DNA of 64,000 bases from positions 968,754 to 1,032,753 of the forward strand of contig OX336343.1 of NCBI GenBank assembly GCA_946902875.1. Direction: 5' to 3'. Within the stretch, counting starts at the first letter, position 1; each line of letters begins with the position of its first letter. The notes under the pieces are model-generated. The model worked only from the letters and a program-made list of their open reading frames with translations. It did no database searches and was not told where the DNA came from. This DNA comes from Nematopogon swammerdamellus. Taxonomy: Eukaryota > Arthropoda > Insecta > Lepidoptera > Adelidae. Below are positions 10,548 to 20,332 of the stretch, piece after piece. A program made the translations under genes and the position numbers.

Positions 10548-10627
10548 TCGTGAAAGGTGACTCCATCTGTGTTCAAGTTTGAATTTTTCGACGACTTTTT
10601 GCACCAAAGCACTGCACAATGAGGCAT
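10548..10627 (-). CDS. First coding exon of a THAP-domain gene (partial)
   Basis: On the minus strand an ATG at 10627 in a CACAAAATG context opens 26 codons beginning MPHCAVLWCKKSS and ending GVTFH. The exon then runs into a GTAAGTA donor at 10547-10541 (phase 2). THAP zinc fingers are C-x2-4-C-x35-50-C-x2-H and start like MPxxCAVxxC, with an FHxFP motif about 25 residues in. The first Cys pair (Cys4, Cys9) and the FH are present. The second C-x2-H half must lie in a downstream exon at lower coordinates, which I could not find. THAP proteins bind DNA; some are cellular regulators and others are domesticated P-element transposases. A frame overlapping on the same strand is less likely because it ignores the donor. 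Confidence 0.6.
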
Positions 10628-10745
10628 TTTGTGACAGACGCGCACGTTCGCTCCGCCTGAGCGGCGGACGGAGACTAAGATCGGTCGCCGGCGCTAGACT
10701 GACGCGCTGGCGCGTGTGCGCCGACGCGCGGCTACCCCTGTCCTC
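10628..10745 (-). promoter_or_regulatory. CG-rich 5' UTR/promoter region of the THAP gene
   Basis: The 115 bp upstream of the minus-strand ATG are strongly CG-rich (GCGCGTCGGCGCACACGCGC type) within AT-rich flanks, as expected for a transcription start region. No TATA box is seen. The transcription start cannot be placed. Confidence 0.35.
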
Positions 10746-10761
10746 CTATGTATAGCGCCTC

Positions 10762-11019
10762 CAGGCTTACTGACTCGTGGTATGGGCACGTTAGCCGAAG
10801 AGACGATGACCGTTGGAGTAACCGTGTCCTACACTGGCGGCCGTGGACAGGAAAACGGAGTGTGGGAAGACCACCCGCCAGGTGGGACGACGACATCAAG
10901 TACGCCGGCGGAAATCAGTGGTTCCGTATCGCTGAAGGCCGGGAGGACTGGAGGAAAATTGGAGAGGCGTATGTCCAGCAGTGGACGCTTACACGCTGAC
11001 TGACTGACTGACTGACTGA
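10762..11019 (+). pseudogene. RTE-type LINE, C-terminal ORF2 fragment and tail
   Basis: The frame ending at 10999 reads GHVSRRDDDRWS, RVLHWRPWTGKRSVGRPPARW and GEAYVQQWT before the stop. This is the conserved C-terminus of RTE-like LINEs in Lepidoptera. It ends in a (CTGA)n tail (10999-11019). The element is 5'-truncated; no catalytic domain remains. The upstream border carries CCAGGCTTACTGACTCGTG, also the inner end of the 540-bp arms. Confidence 0.75.
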
Positions 11020-11375
11020 ATATGTACTAATCGATTCTTAGCACGTTTCTTGTATGGGGACTCCCCTTAATTTTGTGATTTTAACTTTTTTTTTTGCGTC
11101 TCTGAGAGGGTCGTCGGTTGGATCTCGCCTCGGTTGGTTGTGCGGCACGACAACACCCGCGCTACTACGCAGGCGCACAATTAGTATGAGGTAATGAGAA
11201 CTCGTAAACTTGCGGCGATGCTCGCTAAAACGATCAACAAAAAAAAAATACATAGCTAATTTCACTCTCGGAGTCATCTTTGAGGAGGAGTGTTCCAATT
11301 TAGTTTTTTTTAGGGCCCGTATCCATAACCTCCGCGTGTAGTAAAACTCGCACTTGATAGATTTTTATTTTTTAA
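11020..11375 (+). repeat. Repeat C-like degraded copy
   Basis: GATTCTTAGCACGTTTCTTG and TATGGGGACTCCCC match the middle of repeat C, and the TAAAACTCGCACTTGATAG end is at about 11342-11362. About 200 bp between are unassigned. Confidence 0.5.
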
Positions 11376-11584
11376 AAGGTGTAATGGGCTGACATTTTGT
11401 GTGTATAATATGTAATTTTATTAATAAATTACACCATTGAGGAAAGATTACATATACCTACCATAAAGTTATTTATTGTGCAAGCAAAATATTAGTTAAT
11501 GACTTCAATGATTTTTCTTTTAATAATTTGTTTTATTGTTCAAATGTTGCCAATTTTTTTGTGTATTTTTATTCATAGCTGTGT

Positions 11585-12160
11585 ATTTTTAACCGACTTA
11601 AAAAAAAGGACATCATCAATTCGACGATTCGTACTTCTAAACAGGTGTGCCAAATATCATAGTGTATGTGTGTTTTGTATGTATGTTTGTATGTATGGGT
11701 GTTTGTCCACGAATTTCTCGGAAACTTAGACTTTTTTATTGGATTAAGTACTTTCCAAGTTAGGGAATAGTGCAAGGTTCATCAAAATCGGTTCAGTAGT
11801 TTTCAAGATATGGACCGTTAAGCGTGTACCAATCACTGGAAAAACACGTTGTCTGTTTAATGCCCAATTCTTCGCAGAACTTGTTATGTGATATAATAAT
11901 AATAAAAAGAGTAAAATAAAAAACAGTTTTAAAAAACATTGCACCGACTCAAAAAAACTTAAATTAAAAAAATAATATTTTGATTCATATTCGGACCCTT
12001 GAGTTGAAGGCGGTACATACAAAAACACACCTGAAAATTGATAGATGGACCACTTTTGTGCTTTTGTACCGTCTTCAACTCAAGGGTCCGAAGTCCGAAC
12101 TCCGAATATGAATCAAAAATTAAATATTATTTAACACTTTTAAGTAATTTTTTTTTAATA
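11585..12160 (+). repeat. Repeat E copy with terminal hairpin
   Basis: Repeat E begins AACCGACTTaaaaaaAGGA and includes TCCACGAATTTCTCGG and CAAAATCGGTTCAGTAG. It ends in a hairpin whose arms (11977-12012 and about 12066-12118) share TCGGACCCTTGAGTTGAAG. No protein is encoded. Confidence 0.7.
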
Positions 12161-12180
12161 AAATAGGAAACAAAAATAAA

Positions 12181-12760
12181 ACTAAATAGAATTAAATTTA
12201 TTTATTTATTTATTTATACTAGAAAACATACAGCCATTCACAATATTGATACACTTATTATTTTTTTTTATGCCTAAAGTATGGCCAATTACATGTTTCC
12301 CTGATTGGTTTTTTTATTTATGTTTGCGTAGGGCATAAACTTAGGTGTCTAAAGGTGTGTGAGGTGTGGTGTTTTGTGGTGTGTTGTTGTGTGGTGCGTA
12401 GTGTGTATGTGAGGGTGTGTGAGGGTGTGTGAGAGGGTGAGAGGGTGTGTGTGTGTGTGTTTGTGTCTCTATGTATTTAATTTGTATTTTTTAATTTTTT
12501 TTATATTTAAAATGTATAATATGGTGTTAAGTATATTAATGTTTATTTTTATTTTTATTTTTTATGCAACTCCTCATTCATACTAGCCAGTGATTGGTTA
12601 AGTGTGTTGACTATTTCCCTTTGAAAAGTTCGTCGAAAAATTAACCTAATGAAGAACTAAAACTAAACTAGTTCTAGTTGTTTTTTTACCATATGTATGT
12701 AAATGCTTGAAATATTTTTTTTTATTTTTATTAAAAAAAAAAAATTGCTGCCCCGTACGA
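12181..12760. other. Low-complexity AT and GT-rich stretch
   Basis: A (TTTA)n run lies at 12196-12221 and a (GT/GTGAG)-rich tract at 12355-12470. AGTTCTAGTTGTTTTTTT at 12668-12685 is the displaced end of repeat E. Confidence 0.55.
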
Positions 12761-13130
12761 GGTTAAATTTCCCTGGGCCCCCTCATCTCGCTAATTGTGC
12801 ACAAACTAACTACACAGCCAACACGTATGCATGATTGATTTTTTGAAGGAAATTTGATTAAAAACCGATCAGCGCAAGGATAATGGAAGTGGTTGGGATG
12901 CGAAGGCCTGCGCTGGAGCCGACCATAAATCAATTTCTGAGAATCAATTGATCTGGCAGACGTTCTCAAAGGAGAACGGAGACGTTTGAAATAAGTACAT
13001 GAATTTAATTTAAACAAACATGAGTATTAAAAGTTGCATTTTCAAAATGCATACAGAGTGATTCAGCGATAATTATAAAAAACTTCAACAGGTGATGTAG
13101 TTTAAATGAACAAAGGTTTTTTTTATGGAT
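12761..13130. other. Unassigned stretch
   Basis: There are no clear features. A moderately GC-rich segment at 12880-12985 may be a degraded LINE piece, but I could not place it in a family. Confidence 0.35.
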
Positions 13131-13400
13131 ATTCTTTATTCTGTATTCATCATCCATAGACAGTACACTGCACTCGTATTCGTCATATTTTTTAACATTT
13201 AACATTTAGCATTTTGCCGGTTCGATTATCACAGTGAAGAAGAACTGGCAAGAAACTTCGCTGGATACATTTTTTTTTTTACGTCCACTTAGTCTACATT
13301 TACAATAATTTTTGCCACTGCCTACACAGTACGAGTCATCACTATTTCAAAAAATGTATCACAAACACAACATTTTTCCTATAAGCGTAAACCATTCACT
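13130..13400 (-). repeat. LINE-3'-UTR-like repeat, copy inside left palindrome arm
   Basis: It matches 46463-46735 (CATCCATAGACAGTACACTG, TTTAGCATTTTGCC, GAAGAACTGGCAAGAAACTT). The mirror image lies at 15633-15857. Confidence 0.65.
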
Positions 13401-13539
13401 TAACACGTTGGAGCCAATTGGAGCAGGCCAGTCTCCACAAACAGCACCCGTTCACGAGCATCACGCCAGGGCCAGCCATCGCCTTCCGCGCGACATGTGG
13501 CAGCGTTTCACCTACAAGTAGGTGGATATTATGTGATGC

Positions 13540-13760
13540 ACGGGGATTGCGAATGCCATGCCGGCCTGACAGGCAGGAGCCTTTTCACGCCCCTTTTGAA
13601 AAACCCTAGGCTGTACTTGGGGGGAAATAGATGGGCAGGGCAGGGAGTGCGTTTCACTTTTCCCCGGTTCTGTGAATAAAAGATCTACAGAACCGGTTGG
13701 TATGCGCATCCGTGGTAGATCGATTGAATAGGGGTGCATCCCCTGCCCAGTACGCGTAGT
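13540..13760 (-). pseudogene. LINE ORF2 C-terminal fragment (left arm)
   Basis: With frameshifts it encodes IDLPRMR, then a diverged RTxKxWNxLPxxxFP block and SLGFFKRG, the C-terminus of a non-LTR ORF2 related to that at 49011. It is truncated and frameshifted. Confidence 0.65.
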
Positions 13761-13912
13761 GCGGAGGTGGTGTTCAAAGGTGAACTTTTTAATAAAAAAC
13801 ATTACCCACTTTTTTCTTCGCGCAGTCGGGTAAAAATAATTGTCATGATCCACATATATTTTTCGAATATCTTAGCTAAGAGAAGATCTGTATAAAGAGA
13901 GTTAGACATTTA

Positions 13913-14048
13913 GGCCCACTTGCACCAACACGAATTTAACGATATAAACCAGTTTAACTCGTTAAGCTAGCACCCGTTGACTGTGGGAACCGCGTTTAAA
14001 TCCATAACTCGCTACTTAACTCTAAACTCGTGTTGGTGCAAGTGGGCC
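13913..14048. mobile_element. PIF/Harbinger-like MITE, 136 bp
   Basis: Terminal inverted repeats begin GGCCCACTTGCACCAACACG. The element is flanked by TTA on both sides (13910-13912, 14049-14051), the TWA duplication typical of PIF/Harbinger. There is no coding capacity. Confidence 0.8.
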
Positions 14049-14274
14049 TTAGACATTCAAATACTTACGAGGACTGATCTATAATGCTAGATGAATCTTT
14101 ATCATACATCACTCCCGAAAAGAACATGTTACCGATCAAATCAGCTTATAAGCTGAGTTCACAGCCTGTGCCTCTTCTAGTATTTAGTTCGGTGCTTACG
14201 ATGCGAGTACATTTTAGATTTTAGACTGTTTACTCATTATAATTTCAACTCGTTTGTCTGTTTGTTCTACCGCT

Positions 14275-14513
14275 GTAATCAAAACTAATAATAAAATCTG
14301 TAAGGGACGGAGTAAGTTACTTTGTTTTATGAGATACCTACTGCGTTTGTAGACTCTACAATAATACTAAAACGAAATTGACGACTTTCAGAAATATTTT
14401 CTGTATGTTTGTATGATCCTCCATAACTCTTAAACCAATTATCCGAATTCGATGAAACTTAGTACAAGCACATTTAATTATGATTGACTGAATTTTATTT
14501 AGCCTATCCTGTG
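14275..14513 (+). repeat. Repeat D 5' part (left arm)
   Basis: It runs from ACTAATAATAAAATCTGTAA to the hairpin stem TTAGCCTATCCTGTG. The complete layout of repeat D is visible at 52215-52585. Confidence 0.75.
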
Positions 14514-14984
14514 TCGTGGCACAGGGTAGGCTAAATAAAATTCAGTCAATCATAATTAAATGTGCTTGTACTAAGTTTCATCGAATTCGGATAATTGGTT
14601 TAAGAGTTATGGAGGATCATACAAACATACAGAAAATATTTCTGAAAGTCGTCAATTTCGTTTTAGTATTATTGTAGAGTCTACAAACGCAGTAGGTATC
14701 TCATAAAACAAAGTAACTTACTCCGTCCCTTACAGATTTTATTATTAGTTTTGATTACAGCGGTAGAACAAACAGACAAACGAGTTGAAATTATAATGAG
14801 TAAACAGTCTAAAATCTAAAATGTACTCGCATCGTAAGCACCGAACTAAATACTAGAAGAGGCACAGGCTGTGAACTCAGCTTATAAGCTGATTTGATCG
14901 GTAACATGTTCTTTTCGGGAGTGATGTATGATAAAGATTCATCTAGCATTATAGATCAGTCCTCGTAAGTATTTGAATGTCTAA

Positions 14985-15120
14985 GGCCCACTTGCACCAA
15001 CACGAGTTTAGAGTTAAGTAGCGAGTTATGGATTTAAACGCGGTTCCCACAGTCAACGGGTGCTAGCTTAACGAGTTAAACTGGTTTATATCGTTAAATT
15101 CGTGTTGGTGCAAGTGGGCC
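14985..15120. mobile_element. PIF/Harbinger-like MITE (right arm copy)
   Basis: This is the mirror of 13913-14048, with TAA/TTA flanks preserved. It was copied with the arm, not inserted separately. Confidence 0.8.
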
Positions 15121-15272
15121 TAAATGTCTAACTCTCTTTATACAGATCTTCTCTTAGCTAAGATATTCGAAAAATATATGTGGATCATGACAATTATTTT
15201 TACCCGACTGCGCGAAGAAAAAAGTGGGTAATGTTTTTTATTAAAAAGTTCACCTTTGAAAACCACCTCCGC

Positions 15273-15493
15273 ACTACGCGTACTGGGCAGGGGATGTACC
15301 CCTATTCAATCGATCTACCACGGATGCGCATACCAACCGGTTCTGTAGATCTTTTATTCACAGAACCGGGGAAAAGTGAAACGCACTCCCTGCCCTGCCC
15401 ATCTATTTCCCCCCAAGTACAGCCTAGGGTTTTTCAAAAGGGGCGTGAAAAGGCTCCTGCCTGTCAGGCCGGCATGGCATTCGCAATCCCCGT
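15273..15493 (+). pseudogene. LINE ORF2 C-terminal fragment (right arm)
   Basis: This is the mirror of 13540-13760. It differs by two amino-acid-changing bases in the overlapping open frame (N for H, Y for H). Confidence 0.65.
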
Positions 15494-15852
15494 GCATCAC
15501 ATAATATCCACCTACTTGTAGGTGAAACGCTGCCACATGTCGCGCGGAAGGCGATGGCTGGCCCTGGCGTGATGCTCGTGAACGGGTGCTGTTTGTGGAG
15601 ACTGGCCTGCTCCAATTGGCTCCAACGTGTTAAGTGAATGGTTTACGCTTATAGGAAAAATGTTGTGTTTGTGATACATTTTTTGAAATAGTGATGACTC
15701 GTACTGTGTAGGCAGTCGCAAAAATTATTGTAAATGTAGACTAAGTGGACGTAAAAAAAAAAATGTATCCAGCGAAGTTTCTTGCCAGTTCTTCTTCACT
15801 GTGATAATCGAACCGGCAAAATGCTAAATGTTAAATGTTAAAAAATATGACG

Positions 15853-16175
15853 AATACTAAAACGAAATTGACGACTTTCAGAAATATTTTCTGTATGTTT
15901 GTATGATCCTCCATAACTCTTAAACCAATTATCCGAATTCGATGAAACTTAGTACAAGCACATTTAATTATGATTGACTGAATTTTATTTAGCCTATCCT
16001 GTGCCACGACACAGGATAGGCTAAATAAAATTCAGTTCCGGTTACGCTAAGATGTGGCTCTCATACAAACCGAATTGTTCCGCGCGCCGAAATAAAATGA
16101 CGGTAGCGGGCTTACCTGCTTACTTTCTTCCTTTTAAATTTTTCACGCGAGCGAAGCCGCAAAAGATAGTTGGTA
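15853..16175 (+). repeat. Repeat D, third partial copy and 3' end
   Basis: 15853-16003 repeats 14363-14513 in direct orientation. The loop CCACGA (16004-16009) is the reverse complement of the palindrome loop TCGTGG. The copy then runs to the 3' end (ACGCGAGCGAAGCCGC, AAAAGATAG). Confidence 0.85.
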
Positions 16176-16514
16176 TATAAGATTATGTATTTACGTAGAA
16201 GTAACGAAGGAGAGAGATGTGTAGTAAAAGCTGTGTACGAGTAAGTGCGTCATGGTCGGGTCACCTCTCCAAATATAAATCATACTTGCTCTGGTTCCGT
16301 CGCACTAACTGCTCGCTGCGTCTCCACGTGACCCTAATTGCAGCCTTCAATGTGTACATAGCTCCTCGTATGTACATCGCACGCAGGGGGCTAAAGCCGT
16401 GGATCTTTCCACGTCCATTAGTACGGCCCATAATATTTCTTACAAAAAAAAAACCCTCCGACCCCCGACAGGTTAAAAAGTTAAAAATAATTTTCGTTAA
16501 TTTACTTAAATGAG
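16176..16514. other. Unassigned stretch
   Basis: A 98-aa ORF at 16217-16513 (plus) has no recognisable domain and runs into repeat K, so it is probably chance. Confidence 0.35.
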
Positions 16515-16725
16515 TCGGGGAACCGCTAAGTAAATTCCCGCGCAGCCCTGAGTTTTTGTTTTACTTAGCGGTCCCCCGACTTTCCGAAGTAAACAGAAAA
16601 TATTTTTGACTTTTAAGGGTCGGGGGTTTTTTAAATTCTGTAATATAACTTTAATTTCAAGCTTTTTTTAAAAACCGCATGCAAATCGGTCCATTTTTTA
16701 AGATAATTAATGTTTTCATTACTTA

Positions 16726-16861
16726 GGCCCACTTGCACCAACACGAATTTAACGATATAAACCAGTTTAACTCGTTAAGCTAGTACCCGTTGACTGTGGG
16801 AACCGCGTTTAAATCCATAACTCGCTACTTAACTCTAAATTCGTGTTGGCGCAATTGGGCC
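16726..16861. mobile_element. PIF/Harbinger-like MITE, 136 bp
   Basis: It has the same length and ends as 13913-14048 and its own TTA flanks (16723-16725, 16862-16864), so it is an independent insertion. Confidence 0.85.
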
Positions 16862-16987
16862 TTAGTAATTAAGTAATCCAAACATTAATTATTTTGTTAC
16901 TTGATTTGATTACGATTACTTGATTACAAACATAGCTAAGAACCATCCCGATTAAACCAGCTTTCTAATAAAAAAAAAACTTTCTGG

Positions 16988-17392
16988 GCGGCGGGTGGCC
17001 GAGTGGTTTGAGCATCGGCTTCTCATGCGAGAGGTCCGCGGTTCGAATCCCGTCAGCGTGTACCAATGAGTTTTTTCTGACGAAAAAATTTACGTGCATA
17101 CCTACACCTGCTGCTTCACCGTTCGGAACCGGTGTAAAACTGTAGGTCCCTTCCCTTGCCCCTTACTAGGTGGTAGGCTCAAATTGTAACCGACTGGGTT
17201 GGTGCCACCGTACTGGATGTAAGATGGCCGCATAGCAGCCTCGGTTGTGTTCTCCTCTAGTCCAGTATAGCCAGCAACCCAGGAAGTCTCCGGTATGGCA
17301 CCTACCTTCTCGGAGGTGATATTGGCTGGTCGGAGCATGCGCTTTGGCCCCTTCAACTCAGCCACCTATACCGGATAACATAAAAAAAAAAA
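16988..17392 (+). mobile_element. SINE-A copy, full length
   Basis: The tRNA-like head has an A-box (GGTGGCCGAGTGGTTTGAGC, tRNA-Leu/Ser style) and a B-box (GGTTCGAATCC). The body begins at GTAAAACTGTAGGTCCCTTC and the A tail is at 17382-17392. It is inserted in an A-rich site of repeat K. The body is homologous to that of SINE-B. Confidence 0.88.
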
Positions 17393-17412
17393 CCGCATCT
17401 AAATCGTTCCAT

Positions 17413-17520
17413 CCAAGGTCCATCACAGTTTTACGTGGAATCGAACCACGGTCAGCCTCCAACGGTTATGGTCAGGATCAGGAACGACAGTCGACCTACC
17501 ACTGAGCTACTGAGGCTGAT
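17413..17520 (-). mobile_element. SINE-B head fragment
   Basis: It runs from CACGGTCAGCCTCCAACGG to CCACTGAGCTACTGAGGCTG, with an internal deletion of most of the 5S-like block. Confidence 0.6.
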
Positions 17521-17536
17521 AAGGCTGAATTTTTTT

Positions 17537-17765
17537 TATAGAAAGCGCGCCGATCCACCCTTAAGGTGTCTAACGACGCCCATGGACATTCGGTCGTACA
17601 CGGGGGTTGCGAATGTCATGCCGGCCTGAAAACTGGTGCCTATTTACGCCTCTCTTGAATGACCCGAGACTATACTTGGTGGGAAATATGTGGGCAAGGA
17701 GACCGTTCCAGAGTTTACCAGTTCTGTGGAGGAAAGATATGCAGAAACGATTGGTACGCATGTCT
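17537..17765 (-). pseudogene. LINE ORF2 C-terminal fragment
   Basis: The minus-strand frame reads MRTNRFCISFLHRTGKLWNG, AHIFPTKYSLGSFKRGVN and NPRVRPNVHGRR and then stops. It is the 5'-truncated end of a LINE related to those at 45175 and 61440, and no RT domain is left. Confidence 0.75.
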
Positions 17766-17924
17766 CTTTCTTCAAATGACTGAAAACGAAGACTATCAAA
17801 ATAATCCGCTGTTCATTTGTCGCTCCACTAGCGAAGAATCTGGTTGGGCGGGCAAAAGATTAGAATAAGGGGAAGCAAAAATTTGCCCCATAATACCGAT
17901 ACCCCTCGTCTAACTCGGAGCAGA

Positions 17925-18012
17925 CCAATTCAAGGATACCCTACAGTCAGCAGGGCCACAGTTCGTGCTCCGACCAGCCAATATCATCACCAGAAGGTAC
18001 CATACCGGAGAC
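17925..18012 (-). mobile_element. SINE-A fragment
   Basis: GTGCTCCGACCAGCCAATAT and CATACCGGAGACTTTC match the 3' body of SINE-A. Confidence 0.65.
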
Positions 18013-18401
18013 TTTCTTGCTCAATTTGACGCAACGTTACTTACTGAGCAACGAAGAAAGCCATCGAAGACTCCATCAAACTCGAAATACTTCCTCGTTC
18101 GTCATTCGACGTCGCTTCGAAAAAGTGCATTACTGCACCCGCTGCTGCATTCAACCGACCGGCTCAAGTTCAAGTGTACTTCCCCACTTCCCCAGGAGTT
18201 CCCCACTTCACCAGACGACAGAGTCGGCGGCTTCGTCCGGCCGGTAACGAACCGCACTGCCGCGTCGCCGCTCGTCCCGGCCGCACGAATAATGTGCAGC
18301 TAGAGTGAACGCAGCCGTTTCGCGATAGTGCGATCTGTGGTTCCGAATTTGAATTTCGAACTCGCTGTTTGAAGTTTTGCAGAGCGGAACGACATAATGA
18401 G
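18013..18401 (+). promoter_or_regulatory. Candidate promoter and first exon, ATGAG|GTAAGC
   Basis: A CG-rich tract (18095-18300) leads to ATGAG at 18397-18401 followed by GTAAGC, a consensus splice donor; in frame the next codons are AGG TAA, so any coding use needs the splice. This fits a 5' UTR with a tiny first coding exon. There is no protein homology to support it and no downstream exon was found. It could equally be a chance donor. Confidence 0.3.
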
Positions 18402-18777
18402 GTAAGCGCTTTGAGTTAATTTAATTAATGAAGTCGTGTTTTATGCTAAACGTGCATTTCAAAATTAATTAGGTATTCTCGGGGTTGAAAGAACTTTGAA
18501 AAAAATATGATTTGTGTTGAAGTTCTTTTAATGTGATGAGAATTTTAATTTATTTGACTCGGGAAGGCTGAATTAGTATTTTATAACGAAAGTGAAAGGG
18601 TTTATTTCAATTTTTCGTCTGAAAATTTTTCTTATGCATTACTCTCTACATCTATTCCGTTAATTCGTTATCGGTTAGTGTAAGTAAACTATAATTTCTT
18701 TTAATATTTTAAAATAAGCTTCTTAATATACACATAATATACTTAGGTACATATTTTGTTGCCATGCCGGATACTTC
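18402..18777. other. AT-rich stretch, nothing recognised
   Basis: There are no repeats or ORFs of note. Confidence 0.5.
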
Positions 18778-18947
18778 AAAACTAAATAGATTCCAAAAAA
18801 GAACGTTGGAAGAAAGAAAGAAGAAAAAAGAAAAGAAAAATTGAGTTCTCCATACATTTTCGAAAATATCTAACCTCAAATTGTACTGAGAACTCAATTT
18901 TTTTTTTAAATTTTCCCACCGTTCTTATTTGGCATCTACTTAGTTTT
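18778..18947. mobile_element. Small foldback (about 170 bp)
   Basis: AAAACTAAATAGATTCCAAA pairs with a TGGCATCTACTTAGTTTT end, and inner TTGAGTTCTC pairs with GAGAACTCAA. The arms contain purine-rich AAGAAAGAAGAAAA. It is probably a degraded MITE. Confidence 0.55.
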
Positions 18948-19535
18948 CCATACAGACGAACCTCCTGAAATACCCGGAATGGTAACAAAGTCACCCTATA
19001 AGTCAATGGGTGGGTACCTAGGTACTTGACTGACGATGTAAAATTATTTCTTTTTAAAACATAATAATTATTATATATCACGATTCTCTTATTACCTGGC
19101 TATATAAGTAACCCGAGTAAGCAGTGTGTTTTAGATATTGTTAGTTTTACTTGTGTACGGACACTTCGGCCTAAGCTTTCAGGAACCACGTGCCTAACAC
19201 CTAGTCGAGCTTTTTTCAATTAATTCTATAATATAAAATAAAACTTATATAATATAATATAAATATAAAAAACCTGCCTTGTGGCTGAAAACCTCATCAA
19301 GAAATCTCCCAATTCCTCATCCAAGGAAACAAATAATTAATGACGAATTTTGCAAGTCCGATTAAAAACTATTAAAAATGTGTTCCAGAAGTACCTACCT
19401 TCATTCAAAAAAATCGCTCTCGGTTAGTTAATTACTTTTATATGTGCTCATGTATACTTTTTAATTTACTAGTACGTACTTATAATATGTAGTATATTTT
19501 AGTATATTATATTTATATTCATTATATTATATGTA
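18948..19535. other. AT-rich stretch, nothing recognised
   Basis: No families were recognised; TATAATATAA reiterations lie at 19230-19265 and 19500-19535. Confidence 0.5.
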
Positions 19536-19793
19536 CTAGCTTTTGCCCGCGGCTTCGCTCGCGGTAGACTCGATTTAATAGTAAAACACAAATGTTATAA
19601 TAAAATCTCTCTCTCTCCCGTCCATACTATACTTTCTTTGATGGCTATTTAGCGCGTTGGTATATAGCCTATAGTGAGCCTTAAGAACAGCTACTCTTTC
19701 CATTGGTGAAAACCGCATCAAAATCTGTTAGGTAGTTCCGGAGTTTACTTCAAACATACAGACAGACGTTGCCTTTTATAATAAGTAGAGAAG
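19536..19793 (-). mobile_element. Helitron-like element, repeat G type
   Basis: On the minus strand it ends in GCGAGCGAAGCCGCGGGC, AAAAGCTAG followed by T. Its 5' side is TCTACTTATTATAAAAGGCA. It has the same 3' hallmark as the 22372 family but a different body. Confidence 0.55.
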
Positions 19794-19964
19794 ATAGAGA
19801 AAGAGATAGAGTTTACAATATCATACTCAAGTCTTTTGCTACTACCTAACATATTACATTTCACAAGGGACGATTCTTAAACATCCAAAGCTTGACTGAA
19901 ATAAATCCCTGTAATGGATAAGTCCGCCTTTGCCCCTCATGTAAATTTATAGTATAACGATCTT

Positions 19965-20300
19965 GTACCGTGTGGGGCCGGTACTTAAAAAGAATATCCC
20001 CACTGCATCTCTCCCCATGCATGTCGTAAAAGGCGACTAAGGGATAAGGACAAGATACCGTGCTAAAGGGCGACAGGCTCGCCACCTCTCACCTTGGCAC
20101 GGTACTTCCACCGAGTCATGCAGCAGGTGGGTCTTCGTGCCTTACCTGCTGCTTGATCGATTGAATCTTGTTCGAATACTTTGCGAAACGTGGTGGTTGG
20201 TGTTGTGCTGTAATTGACCAGAGTTCTTGCAGCACAACACCGATTACTCTGCTTACCCCGATTGTCGGGATTTAGCGTGTGTGATATGTATATGAATGTA
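19965..20300 (-). repeat. Repeat F copy
   Basis: Read on the minus strand, repeat F has AATCCCGACAATCGGGGTAA, a GTGTTGTGCTGCAAGAACTC block, CACGAAGACCCACCTGCTGC, TATCCCTTAGTCGCC and the end CCGGCCCCACACGGTAC. No coding frame is conserved. It resembles a LINE 3' UTR or a SINE. Confidence 0.75.
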
Positions 20301-20332
20301 CGATCTTGTTTATGTGAAATATTTTAAATATA

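Larger units (their letters stand above)
13176..14513. repeat. Left arm of 1338-bp palindrome
   Basis: Positions i and 29033-i are complementary throughout. The arm holds a LINE repeat, a LINE C-terminal fragment, a Harbinger-like MITE and part of repeat D. Only a handful of mismatches to the right arm were seen (for example at 13318, 13735 and 13770). The loop is TCGTGG at 14514-14519. Confidence 0.97.
14520..15857. repeat. Right arm of 1338-bp palindrome
   Basis: It is the reverse complement of 13176-14513. It ends at AATAC (15853-15857), which is also the start of the third copy of the repeat D segment (14363-14367), a 5-base microhomology. Confidence 0.97.
16515..17412 (+). repeat. Repeat K copy split by nested insertions
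   Basis: Pieces of K lie at 16515-16722, 16865-16977 and 17393-17412 (CCGCATCTAAATCGTTCCAT). A Harbinger-like MITE (16726-16861) and a SINE-A (16988-17392) sit inside. The start carries an inverted GGGAACCGCTAAG / CTTAGCGGTCCCC pair. Confidence 0.75.

Noticed and set aside
10716..11003. 95-aa plus-strand ORF
   Set aside because: It is out of frame with the RTE C-terminal reading frame (10748-10999) that carries the known motifs.
13512..13853. 113-aa ORF found twice (also 15180-15521) as a duplicated gene
   Set aside because: The two are mirror copies in the palindrome arms; the frame runs across a frameshifted LINE fragment and is not its true reading frame.
16988..17070. A tRNA-Leu/Ser gene
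   Set aside because: The A and B boxes are the head of a SINE with a body and A tail; the sequence does not close into a tRNA acceptor stem, and several copies share the same body.
19861..20085. 74-aa ORF, with relatives at 37843 and elsewhere
   Set aside because: These are recurring chance frames in repeat F copies; the frame is not kept open across copies.
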